Assembly (NCBI GenBank): GCA_963823505.1
Contig: CAWGLY010000005.1
Location: forward strand, 1,860,001-1,924,000
Origin: DATHZQ01 sp963823505
Lineage (GTDB): Bacteria; Actinomycetota; Acidimicrobiia; Spongiisociales; UBA5794
Reading direction: 5' to 3'
DNA: 64,000 nucleotides
Position numbers and translations under genes: made by a program
Shown here: in pieces, positions 9,094 through 17,134 of the stretch
Position numbering within the stretch: position 1 is the first letter of the stretch
Layout of the letters: every line of letters begins with the position of its first letter
Notes under the pieces: generated by a model
Seen by the model: only the letters and a program-made list of their open reading frames with translations
What the model was told of the DNA's origin: nothing
The model's database searches: none

Positions 9094-12000
9094 TTGAGAG
9101 TACGACTTGCTGTCGTCGCAGCGGCGGCGATGCTGCTTGCATCGCTGCCGGTTGTCGCGTCTGCAGTCGAGTCCGTGCCGGACGGCGATGTTGCTCACAT
9201 CACTGCCAACAAGGCGTCCGAGATCTATCTGGTTCTCATGGCCGACGACCCCGCAGCTGCCTACGAAGGCGGCATCTCCGGGCTTGCGGCAACACGGCCA
9301 GGCGTAGGGGACCGCCTCGATCGCCGCTCCCCCGCCGTCGCCGCGTACGCCGACTTTCTGCGGGCTCGCCACGCCGAGGCGAGGGCATCGGCCGGCATCG
9401 CTTCCGACGCCGTCGTCTACGACTACGTCTACTCAGGCAACGGTTTTGCCGCCCGCATGACCTCAACCGAAGCGGCGCGCCTGGCCGCCTCTCCCGACGT
9501 CGTAGCGGTACTGCCGGACGAGATCCGGCACATCACCACCGACTCGTCACCTGATTTCCTCGGCCTCAGCCATCAGCAGGGCCCGTGGGCAACCGGCTAT
9601 ACCGGCGAGGACATCGTCATCGGGGTGATCGACACCGGGATTTGGCCCGAGCACCCCAGCTTCGCGGACGACGGGTCCTACGGTGCGGCTCCGGCCCGAT
9701 TCGGCGGCACAGCATGCGAATTCGGGAGTGCTGTCGGCGGTGCACAGGACTACAACACCGACGACGCCGACCATGCCTGCAACAACAAGCTGCTTACGGC
9801 ACGGGTGTTCGGTGAGGGCTATCACGGCGGCACCGGCGAGGGACTCGACCCCGGTGAATACCTCTCCGCCCGCGATGCCGACGGCCACGGCAGCCACACC
9901 GCGTCGACCGCCGGCGGAAACGGCAATGTCCCGGCGAGCGTCCTCGACCGCGAATGGGGCACCGTGTCGGGCGTGGCGCCGCGGGCCAGGATTGCCGCCT
10001 ACAAAGCGTGCTGGAGCTCGAGTCCGACGGCGGGCGGGTGTGCGGTGAGTGACTTGGTGGCGGCCATTGATCAGGCCGTTGGCGACGGCGTCGATGTCAT
10101 CAACTACTCCATCGGTTCCGACGCCACAACGCTTGGCGCCGACGACATTGCTTTCCTCGCCGCGGCCAAGGCCGGAGTGAAGGTTGCGACGTCTGCAGGG
10201 AACAGTGGACCGGGCTCGTCGACGGTTGGCTCCCCGGCCACCGTGCCGTGGGTGACCTCCGTAGCAGCAGCCACCCAGGCCCGCGATTTCCAGGGCACGG
10301 TGACTCTTGGCTTCGGAGCCGAGCTCACCGGCGTGACGCTGACCGGGGGCACCGAGGAACTACCGCTGCTCGGCGCTGCCGACCTCGGCAATCCCCTGTG
10401 CGACCCCGAGGTGGCGTTCACCGCACCGATCGACGGAGCAATCGTGCTCTGCGAACGGGGTGCAATCGCCCGGGTCGCCAAGAGCCTCGCCGTGTCGGAG
10501 CAGGGCGGCGCAGGCATGATCCTGGCCAACACCGACCCGGACGACAGCCTCAACACCGACAACCACTACGTACCCTCCCTCCACGTGTCCTCCAGCGACG
10601 GGGCCGCCATCGCCGCATACCTCGAATCTGCCGGACCTGATGCGACAGCAGAGCTTGGTGGCGGGCAGAAGGTCACTGGCACCGACTCGGTGGTCGCTGC
10701 GTTTTCGTCCCGTGGGCCCAATGGCCTCAGCGAGGACATCCTCAAACCCGACGTGGCGGCCCCCGGCGTGAACATCCTGGCGGCCAACACCCCGACCGCC
10801 CTGCTGGGCGCCCCCGGCGAGCTGTTCCAAGCCATCAGCGGAACCTCCATGTCGAGTCCCCATGTCGCCGGGGTCTACGCATTGATCACTCAGGCCCATC
10901 CTCGATGGACTCCTGCGATGGCGAAATCCGCCTTGATGACCACGGCACGGCACGACGTCTGGAAGGAAGACGGAGTGACCCCCGCCGAGGTGTTCGACAC
11001 CGGCAGCGGGTACATCCAGCCGGGCGGGAACATCCACCAGAAGGGTTCACTGTTCAACCCCGGTCTCGTGTACGACGCCACCATCAGGGACTACCGGGCG
11101 TTCCTGTGCGGTGCAGGCTACGAGCTCGGCCGCCAAGGTTCGTGCGACCGCTTGGAGGGTGAGGGGTACTCGACCGCTGCGACCGACCTCAACGTCGCGT
11201 CCCTTGGCGTCGCCGGGCTCGTCGGCACGGAGACCGTCACACGCACCGTGACCAGCGTCGCCGACAAGATTCGTGCATATGAGGCACAGGTGCGGGAGCC
11301 GGCGGGCTTCGATATCGAAGTCGAGCCCGCCACGCTCGTCCTCGCCCCGGGTGAGTCAGCCTCGTTCACCGTCACGATCACCCGCACCAACGCACCAGCA
11401 GGTGAATGGCGCTTTGGGAGCCTCTCGTGGAACTCCGCCGGCTACAAGGTGCAGTCACCGCTCGCGGTGCGGGCCTTCGACTTCGTCGCACCCGACGAGG
11501 TGGTCGGTGGCGGCACGACCGGAGCGGCGAGCTTCGACGTGACGTTCGGCTACACCGGTGACTACTCGGCGGCACCGCATGGGCTCATTCCTGCTGCCAC
11601 TGCCGCCGGGGTCGTCGTTGACGACCCGGCCAACGACATCAACGAAGCCTTGACGACAGGCGTCGGTGTCACGTTCCACACCATCGAAGTGCCTGAGGAC
11701 TCTGCGTACGCTCGATTCAGCCTCTTCGATGACGCTACCGACGGGTCAGACGACCTCGACCTCTACGTCTTTGGTCCAGACGACGGGTTCATCGGCGGCA
11801 GCGGCTCGGGCACATCGGCAGAGGAAGTCAGCGTCACCTTGCCGGAAGCCGGCACGTACACCATCGCCGTCCATGGATGGGAAACCGACGGGCCAGACGC
11901 CGCCTACACGCTGTTCAGCTGGAGCGTTCCGCTCGAATCTGGAGGTTCGCTCGTGGTCGACTCTGCACCGAATGCAGCAGTCCAGGGGGACTCCGGCACC

Positions 12001-12192
12001 GTCACCGTCTCATGGTCGGCACTCGATGCGGAGACACGCTACTTGGGGGCCGTTTCGCACAACGGACCAGCGGGGTTGCAGGGGTTGACGGTCGTCGCCG
12101 TCGACACCGCGTCTGCCTCGGCGGCGACGCCGGCGCCGGCTCCCCGGCCGCAGGGGACCCGAGCCGTCCCGATCTCACACACGGACGGGTAG
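9094..12192 (+). CDS. Secreted subtilisin-like serine protease (S8)
   Basis: 1032 aa from TTG 9094, chosen because GGGGGAAA lies 7 bases upstream and a signal peptide follows (RVRLAVVAAAAMLLASLPVV). An I9-like propeptide (IYLVLMADDP to FAARMTS) precedes the S8 domain: Asp in IGVIDTGIWPEHPSF, His in DADGHGSHTAST, oxyanion Asn in SAGNSGPG, Ser in SGTSMSSPHVAG. A PA domain lies between His and Ser (GGAGMILANTD). A fibronectin-III-like domain and a beta-sandwich domain (DLDLYVFGPDDG) complete the C-terminus, followed by an Ala/Pro-rich tail. It is the intact paralogue of the protease at 1-2682 with the same domain order. Likely role: extracellular protein degradation. Confidence 0.93.
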   Translation: MRVRLAVVAAAAMLLASLPVVASAVESVPDGDVAHITANKASEIYLVLMADDPAAAYEGGISGLAATRPGVGDRLDRRSPAVAAYADFLRARHAEARASAGIASDAVVYDYVYSGNGFAARMTSTEAARLAASPDVVAVLPDEIRHITTDSSPDFLGLSHQQGPWATGYTGEDIVIGVIDTGIWPEHPSFADDGSYGAAPARFGGTACEFGSAVGGAQDYNTDDADHACNNKLLTARVFGEGYHGGTGEGLDPGEYLSARDADGHGSHTASTAGGNGNVPASVLDREWGTVSGVAPRARIAAYKACWSSSPTAGGCAVSDLVAAIDQAVGDGVDVINYSIGSDATTLGADDIAFLAAAKAGVKVATSAGNSGPGSSTVGSPATVPWVTSVAAATQARDFQGTVTLGFGAELTGVTLTGGTEELPLLGAADLGNPLCDPEVAFTAPIDGAIVLCERGAIARVAKSLAVSEQGGAGMILANTDPDDSLNTDNHYVPSLHVSSSDGAAIAAYLESAGPDATAELGGGQKVTGTDSVVAAFSSRGPNGLSEDILKPDVAAPGVNILAANTPTALLGAPGELFQAISGTSMSSPHVAGVYALITQAHPRWTPAMAKSALMTTARHDVWKEDGVTPAEVFDTGSGYIQPGGNIHQKGSLFNPGLVYDATIRDYRAFLCGAGYELGRQGSCDRLEGEGYSTAATDLNVASLGVAGLVGTETVTRTVTSVADKIRAYEAQVREPAGFDIEVEPATLVLAPGESASFTVTITRTNAPAGEWRFGSLSWNSAGYKVQSPLAVRAFDFVAPDEVVGGGTTGAASFDVTFGYTGDYSAAPHGLIPAATAAGVVVDDPANDINEALTTGVGVTFHTIEVPEDSAYARFSLFDDATDGSDDLDLYVFGPDDGFIGGSGSGTSAEEVSVTLPEAGTYTIAVHGWETDGPDAAYTLFSWSVPLESGGSLVVDSAPNAAVQGDSGTVTVSWSALDAETRYLGAVSHNGPAGLQGLTVVAVDTASASAATPAPAPRPQGTRAVPISHTDG

Positions 12193-12268
12193 GCGGCTCA
12201 GCTCCTCCTGCCGATCGAAGAACGTGACTGCAGAGCCCGAAGATCTCGTGCTCTGGTGGTGCGCCGCC

Positions 12269-12763
12269 TCAGCCGGACTTGTCGGTGGGCACTGCGTTCT
12301 CGCACAGGAATGGAGCACGTGATGCGGCGGCGTGATAGTCGTACTGCTCGCCGTCCACCTCGAGGATGATCTGCACGCCGTCAACGAGTGCCTGCGTGTA
12401 GAACATGCCGGGCTGCGGGCAGCCGATGCTGCCATCGTTCCAGATCACCTCGGATTGCTGCGCCACCACGACGATCTCTTCATCGATTCCGAGGCGGCCG
12501 GCAAGATCTGCGATCGCATATGCGACCTGGTCGTCTCCGGGGACGAAATCCTGAGCGGGCGGCGGGTTGGTGACGGAAGCGGCAGGCCCTTTCGTCGTCG
12601 ACGGTACAAGCGTGACAGGGAACGTCGTGGTGGTGGTCGACGGCGTCGTGGCCGGTACGGACGTCGCGGCATCGGCGTCCGCCGATGCCGGGTCGCCGTC
12701 ACCGCACGCGGCGAGGAGCACGACGAATGCGACAGTGATGGCGATGTGCGATGCGTGTTTCAT
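12269..12763 (-). CDS. Small lipoprotein with WNDGSIGC-type domain
   Basis: 164 aa. The ATG at 12763 is followed by a lipoprotein signal peptide with lipobox LAACG. A Thr/Pro-rich linker leads to the C-terminal domain: DLAGRLGIDEE, VIWNDGSIGCPQPGMFYTQA, IILEVDGEQYDYH and APFLC. It is the closest relative in the window of the product at 7597 and a more distant one of 6157. It lies tail to tail with the protease at 9094-12192. Arms AGGCGGC (12191-12197) and GCCGCCT (12263-12269) could pair across the gap between them. Function unknown; expected on the outer face of the membrane. Confidence 0.75.
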   Translation of the reverse strand: MKHASHIAITVAFVVLLAACGDGDPASADADAATSVPATTPSTTTTTFPVTLVPSTTKGPAASVTNPPPAQDFVPGDDQVAYAIADLAGRLGIDEEIVVVAQQSEVIWNDGSIGCPQPGMFYTQALVDGVQIILEVDGEQYDYHAAASRAPFLCENAVPTDKSG

Positions 12764-12855
12764 GTAGCTACGACGTCCAGAGTCCGAGCTGAGGTTCCCG
12801 AAGATACACCCGCCCCCGATGTGCAGCACCGGTGGCACGATCGGAGAGGCGTCGG

Positions 12856-12976
12856 TATGCTCGGACACTGGACGGCAACGTCTTGCGGGGGTGAGGAGAG
12901 GGGTCTCGGGCCACCCGGTTGTCTGCTGGAGTGGGCATGTGCGATGCCCGGGGCGATACGAAGGGGTGAAGGAGCC
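12856..12976 (+). promoter_or_regulatory. Possible promoter and structured leader of a small transcript
   Basis: A -10-like TATGCT lies at 12856-12861, followed by a GC-rich stretch with several short stems (GAGA-GGGG-TCTC near 12897; GCAT/ATGC near 12944). A ribosome binding site GAAGGAG sits before a 24-codon frame. Together with the hairpin at 13081-13106 this could form a transcript of about 240 bases. The rest of 12764-13128 shows nothing recognisable. Confidence 0.25.
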
Positions 12977-13051
12977 ATGAATGAGATGCGGCTCGCTGCG
13001 TGTACGCAGGCTCCAGGTCAGGGACCACGTTCGCTCCATCCAATGACCTGA
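12977..13051 (+). CDS. Possible 24-aa small protein or leader peptide
   Basis: A 24-codon frame (starting MNEMRLAACTQ) has a strong ribosome binding site (GAAGGAG) just before its ATG. The arms CAGGTCA (13012-13018) and TGACCTG (13044-13050) inside it can pair. No homology recognised. It stands alone between two genes on the other strand, so it may be a chance frame. Confidence 0.25.
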   Translation: MNEMRLAACTQAPGQGPRSLHPMT

Positions 13052-13080
13052 CAAAGATCGCATAACGGAGGCGAGGGATA

Positions 13081-13106
13081 GAGGCGGGGCCGCAAGGTCC
13101 CGCCTC
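13081..13106. terminator. Hairpin terminator with GCAA loop
   Basis: 11-bp stem (13081-13091 with 13096-13106, one G-T pair) and GCAA tetraloop. It lies 22 bases after the stop codon of the minus-strand serine dehydratase gene and could also end a plus-strand transcript from 12.9 kb. It uses the same tetraloop as the terminator at 2706-2735. Confidence 0.7.
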
Positions 13107-13128
13107 ATCGCTTCTCCGGCGTGCGCCG

Positions 13129-14490
13129 TCAGCACTCGGAGAAGTTGACCGCAAGACCCCCGAGGCTCGTCTCCTTGTAGATCCGGTTCATGTCCCTGCC
13201 CGTCTGCCTCATCGTGGCGATGGCGGCGTCCAGAGACACGATGTGATCTCCGCTGCCTCGAAGCGACATCGACGCAGCGGCGATCGCCTTCACCGCACCG
13301 ACGGCGTTGCGTTCGATGCACGGCACCTGGACGAGACCGGCGAGCGGATCGCAGGTGAGGCCGAGGTTGTGTTCGAGGGCGATCTCGGCAGCGTTCTCCA
13401 CCTGGCGGGGAGTCCCCCCAAGTGCGGCGGCCAGACCAGCCGCAGCCATCGCACAGGCCGAGCCGACTTCGCCCTGGCATCCCAGCTCTGCTCCGGAGAT
13501 CCCTGCGTTGGCCTTCAGGAGCGATCCGATCGCGGTTGCGGTCAGCAGGAACGCCAGCTCCGGGTCCTCACAGTCCGCCTCGCAGTGCTCGCTGAGGAAC
13601 TTCAGGACGGCGGGAATGATCCCTGCGGCCCCATTGGTCGGCGCGGTGACAATGCGATGACCGGCGGCGTTCTCCTCGCCAACCGCCGTTGCCCACACCC
13701 CTGCCCAATCGCTTGGTCCCGTTGGGGGAAGACGCACCCCCGAAGGCTTGGTGAGCTCATGGGAGAGGCTGGCAGCCCGCCGCTGCACGTTGAGGCCACC
13801 CGGAAGGATGCCGGTTGCCGCCATGCCGCGATCGACCACCTCGAACATCACCTCCGCGACGAGCCGAACGCGTTCAGCAACTTCGCGGGCCGTGTGTGAA
13901 GTCTTCTCATTCGCCATCGCAACCTCGGCGATGGACAGGTCGTGCTCGACGCAGACTTCGAGGAGCTGGCGGCCGGAGCGGTACGGGAACGGAATCGTTG
14001 CCGCCCCGACCTCGACGGCGGCGTCCAGATCGTCGACCTTCAGGACGAAGCCCCCGCCGATGGAGACCCAGTGCTCCTCGGCGAGAACAGTGTCCCGCTC
14101 CCCCAGCGCCGTCAGCTCGAGGACATTCGCATGGGCGGGGTGGAACTCCTCGGTGAAGACGATGTCCCGAGCCACGTCGAAGGCCACGTCGCGGCGACCT
14201 CCCAACCGGAGCCGGCCGGTCGCGGCCGTCTCGCCCTCGAAACCCGAGGCGACGTCCATCGGCACCGACTCGGGCTCGAAGCCGGCCAATCCGAGCAAAA
14301 CGGCGTTCGGGGTTCCGTGGCCGCGCCCCGTCAGCGCCAGCGACCCGAACAGCTCGACGGTGACGCCGGTGACATGGTCGAGGGGAACGCCTTCGACGAA
14401 CTTCCGTGCCGCCACCATGGGCCCGACCGTATGCGAACTCGATGGGCCGATCCCGATCGTGAAGAGATCGAAGAAGCTGGTGTAGCTCAT
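13129..14490 (-). CDS. sdaA: L-serine ammonia-lyase (iron-sulfur, single chain)
   Basis: 453 aa, the usual length of single-chain L-serine dehydratases. It deaminates L-serine to pyruvate and ammonia with a [4Fe-4S] cluster. The beta domain opens with FDLFTIGIGPSSSHTVGPM. The alpha domain contains TNGAAGIIPAVL. The cluster cysteines lie in GCQGEVGSACAMAA, LTCDPLAGLVQ and PCIERN. Its ATG overlaps the stop of the upstream methyltransferase gene (ATGA, 14487-14490), so the two are translationally coupled. A terminator hairpin follows it. Confidence 0.95.
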   Translation of the reverse strand: MSYTSFFDLFTIGIGPSSSHTVGPMVAARKFVEGVPLDHVTGVTVELFGSLALTGRGHGTPNAVLLGLAGFEPESVPMDVASGFEGETAATGRLRLGGRRDVAFDVARDIVFTEEFHPAHANVLELTALGERDTVLAEEHWVSIGGGFVLKVDDLDAAVEVGAATIPFPYRSGRQLLEVCVEHDLSIAEVAMANEKTSHTAREVAERVRLVAEVMFEVVDRGMAATGILPGGLNVQRRAASLSHELTKPSGVRLPPTGPSDWAGVWATAVGEENAAGHRIVTAPTNGAAGIIPAVLKFLSEHCEADCEDPELAFLLTATAIGSLLKANAGISGAELGCQGEVGSACAMAAAGLAAALGGTPRQVENAAEIALEHNLGLTCDPLAGLVQVPCIERNAVGAVKAIAAASMSLRGSGDHIVSLDAAIATMRQTGRDMNRIYKETSLGGLAVNFSEC

Positions 14491-15566
14491 GACGGATCAG
14501 GCAGGTCGCCGGTGCAGTGGACATCGGCGACCAAGACCCGGAAATCGCCGAGACCGCGCGGGTGCAGCAACGTCTCGGCATCGACCGTTTCCGACCTGAC
14601 CTGGAGACGCTTCATCACATCGCCGTCTCCGGCCAGCGCACGCTCTCGGTGCCGCAGCCGGGTGATCTCGTCACGCAGCCCCCACTCGGCGAGGAAATCG
14701 TCTTGGCGCAGGAGCCGGGCGGTCGCCCCGGCCTTTCGGGCAGCCGCCAACGCGGCCGTGAAGTTCACGTCCACGGTGACATCGGTCGCACCGGGCTCCG
14801 TGAGGGGATCGGGCCCCAAGTGGTGATTGCGGTACGTGCGCAATGTGCCGAGGGTGCGCCGCGGCTCCAGCTCTTCCATCGTGCCGCCGTAGTCGAACAC
14901 CACGAGAGAGCCACGCCGCAACTTCTCCACGGCGTTTTGGATCCAGGCGCACGCCTCGAGCTGTACCTCGACCATTCCGCCCTCACCCACCTGGCCGCCA
15001 AAAGCGTCTGCCCACTCCGCGACGGCGGGCCTGGCGGGGGCGGCAACGAGCTCCAAACCGCTGTCGCCGCTGCCGACCCACCGCTCCTCCCAGGTCGAGC
15101 CACTCCGGATGGCAAGAGCGACCGGGAGATTGTCCAGCAGCTCGTTGGCGACGATCGTCCCTTCGATGTCTTCCGGTACCTCGTCGAGGCTGCTGAAGAC
15201 GCCGTCGATCCCTTGGATCCCTCGCAGCGCTGCGCGAGCCGCAGGCGATGCCTCGACGGCGAGGACCTGCCCGACCACCGCAGCTTCGGGAGCCTCGAGC
15301 AGCGCTTGGAGCAGCGACCCCGAGCCCGCTCCTACGTCCACCAAGAGACCCTTGGCCGGTCCCAGGGCCTGGAGGTAGCGGGCGATCGTCCGCCCGAACC
15401 ACGGGCTCACCTCAGGGCTGGTGAGAAAGTCGCCCGTCTTGACCGATCGCAGCGGGCCCGCGGCGAAATATCCATGGTCCGGGTCGTACAGACATGACCG
15501 CATGAACTCCTCGAAGGGCAGCGGCCCTGACGTGGCGATCTGGGAGCGCAGTCGATCAAGGAGCAT
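14487..15566 (-). CDS. MidA/NDUFAF7-family SAM-dependent methyltransferase
   Basis: 359 aa, COG1565/DUF185 family. Family motifs are visible: PLPFEEFMRSCLYDPDHGYF near the N-terminus, TGDFLTSPEVSPWFGR, the SAM site VDVGAGSGSLLQALL, and VANELLDNLPV. In mitochondria the family member NDUFAF7 methylates an arginine of the complex I subunit NDUFS2 (the NuoD homologue) and is needed for assembly. Here the gene lies only 35 bases downstream of the nuoN that ends an 11-gene complex I operon, which supports a similar role (inference). It is coupled to sdaA by a 4-base overlap. A -10 box 7 bases before the ATG suggests its own leaderless promoter. Confidence 0.85.
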   Translation of the reverse strand: MLLDRLRSQIATSGPLPFEEFMRSCLYDPDHGYFAAGPLRSVKTGDFLTSPEVSPWFGRTIARYLQALGPAKGLLVDVGAGSGSLLQALLEAPEAAVVGQVLAVEASPAARAALRGIQGIDGVFSSLDEVPEDIEGTIVANELLDNLPVALAIRSGSTWEERWVGSGDSGLELVAAPARPAVAEWADAFGGQVGEGGMVEVQLEACAWIQNAVEKLRRGSLVVFDYGGTMEELEPRRTLGTLRTYRNHHLGPDPLTEPGATDVTVDVNFTAALAAARKAGATARLLRQDDFLAEWGLRDEITRLRHRERALAGDGDVMKRLQVRSETVDAETLLHPRGLGDFRVLVADVHCTGDLPDPS

Positions 15567-15573
15567 CGCGATG

Positions 15574-15579
15574 AGGTTA
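15574..15579 (-). promoter_or_regulatory. -10 box of the midA-sdaA unit (leaderless type)
   Basis: TAACCT on the minus strand, 7 bases before the ATG at 15566. The hairpin at 15582-15600 lies immediately upstream. Confidence 0.4.
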
Positions 15580-15581
15580 GG

Positions 15582-15600
15582 GGGAACCCGAAGGGTTCCC
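15582..15600. repeat. GAA-triloop hairpin repeat (C-G version)
   Basis: Perfect 8-bp inverted repeat GGGAACCC and GGGTTCCC around a GAA loop, in the 35-base gap between nuoN and midA. It belongs to the dispersed family with core GGAAC-N-C-GAA-G-N'-GTTCC, here with N=C and N'=G. It may act as a terminator of the nuo operon. Confidence 0.8.
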
Positions 15601-15601
15601 G

Positions 15602-17125
15602 CTAGAGGCCGCTGGCCACCGTTTTGGCGACGTCGCCGGCGTCGGCGATGAGGTTGGGGAAGAAGCCCAGGACCAGAACGGCGACTGCGGTGATGGTCAG
15701 CGCCAGCCGCAGCGACGGCGCCATTGTGCGAGCGGTGTCTTTGAGCTCCGCTGCCGGGACGGCATCTGGCACAGGATCAAACCAGGCCGACTTGATGACC
15801 TTGGCGTAGTAGTAGAACGCCACGACCGAGTTCAGCACGGCGATCACGGCAAGGCTGATGGACCAGCCGCTGTCCATCCCCAGCACCGATGAGAACATCA
15901 CCAGCTTGGCGAACCAGCCCGCAACCGGCGGGATACCGGCGAGCGAGGCGAAGAACAGTGCCAGCAGCGCTGCCAGCCCGGGGGCGTAGGTCGAGAAGCC
16001 GCCCCAATCGGCGATCTTGGTGCTTTTGAGCCGATTGGCGCCCGCAATGATCACGCCGAACGCACCCATGTTCATCACGGCGTAGATCAGCAGGTAGGTG
16101 ACCGTTGCAAAGAACGCCGTCTCCAGGTCCTGGGCGCTGGCGTTGGAGGCTGCTGCCGCACCGAAGGGAACCAGGATGAAGCCGCCCTGGGCGATCGACG
16201 AATACCCGAGCAGGCGCACGATGTCGTCCTGGCGCACCGCGATGAGGTTCCCGACCGTCATCGACAGAGCAGCGAGGAGCCACAGCAGCGGGCCCCACAC
16301 GTCGCGCAGCTCGGCGAAGGCCTGGTAGCACAGCGTCAGCAGGCCGATGAAGCCTGCCGTCTTGGAGACGACGGACAGATAGGCGGTCACCGGGATGGGG
16401 GCGCCCTCGTAGGTATCCGGCGTCCAGAAGTGGAAGGGAACGGCCGAGACCTTGAAGGCGAAGCCGAACAGTGTGAAGAACACGCCGATGGTCAGGAGGG
16501 CAGAGTCGCCCAGCGCCGCCGTTGCCGCCCGGATTCCGCCAAATGTCAGTTCGCCGGTCACGCCGTAGACGAGCGACATGCCGAACAGCATGATGGCCGC
16601 GGACAACACACCGATCACGAAGTACTTGAGGGCTGCTTCGTTGGATCGCGGGTCGCCTTTTCGCCAGCCCGCCAGCATGAAGGTGGGTCCGGTCACCAAC
16701 TCCAGCGCCACGAACATCGTGATGAGGTCCCGGCTCGAGGCCAGGACGACGGCGCCAAACGCCGAGGCGAGCAGCAGGAAGTAGTACTCGCCTTGCCAGT
16801 AGCGATCGCCCTCGATGTACCCGACCGACAACAGGACGGCAAGGAAGGTGCTGCCGATCAGCAGGCCCTTCAGCACGAGCGAGAATGTGTCGACCACATA
16901 CGAACCGCCGAACATCACCCGCTGCGCGGCGGCCGGCTCCGTGCAGAAGTCGAGCGACTCGCAGAGCCCGAGCGTGAGCAACGGGACAAATGCGGCGAAG
17001 AGACCGGCCAGCGCCACGACCACCGTCCAGTACTTGGGCACCTTGAGGAGATCCGTGATCAGCACCGCCAGAACGGTGAGACCGAGGATGATCTCGGGGA
17101 GAAGGGCGTGGTAGTCGATACTCAT
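15602..17125 (-). CDS. nuoN: NADH-quinone oxidoreductase subunit N (11-subunit operon)
   Basis: 507 aa, an antiporter-like proton-pumping membrane subunit of complex I with about 14 membrane helices. Family signatures include ELVTGPTFMLAGWRKGDPRS (key Glu on helix 5), KVSAVPFHFWTPDTYEGAP (key Lys on helix 7) and LGYSSIAQGGFILVPF. It is the last gene of the operon nuoABCD-HIJKLMN; nuoM ends 9 bases upstream. A hairpin and then midA follow. Confidence 0.95.
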   Translation of the reverse strand: MSIDYHALLPEIILGLTVLAVLITDLLKVPKYWTVVVALAGLFAAFVPLLTLGLCESLDFCTEPAAAQRVMFGGSYVVDTFSLVLKGLLIGSTFLAVLLSVGYIEGDRYWQGEYYFLLLASAFGAVVLASSRDLITMFVALELVTGPTFMLAGWRKGDPRSNEAALKYFVIGVLSAAIMLFGMSLVYGVTGELTFGGIRAATAALGDSALLTIGVFFTLFGFAFKVSAVPFHFWTPDTYEGAPIPVTAYLSVVSKTAGFIGLLTLCYQAFAELRDVWGPLLWLLAALSMTVGNLIAVRQDDIVRLLGYSSIAQGGFILVPFGAAAASNASAQDLETAFFATVTYLLIYAVMNMGAFGVIIAGANRLKSTKIADWGGFSTYAPGLAALLALFFASLAGIPPVAGWFAKLVMFSSVLGMDSGWSISLAVIAVLNSVVAFYYYAKVIKSAWFDPVPDAVPAAELKDTARTMAPSLRLALTITAVAVLVLGFFPNLIADAGDVAKTVASGL

Positions 17126-17134
17126 TGCGGTGAG

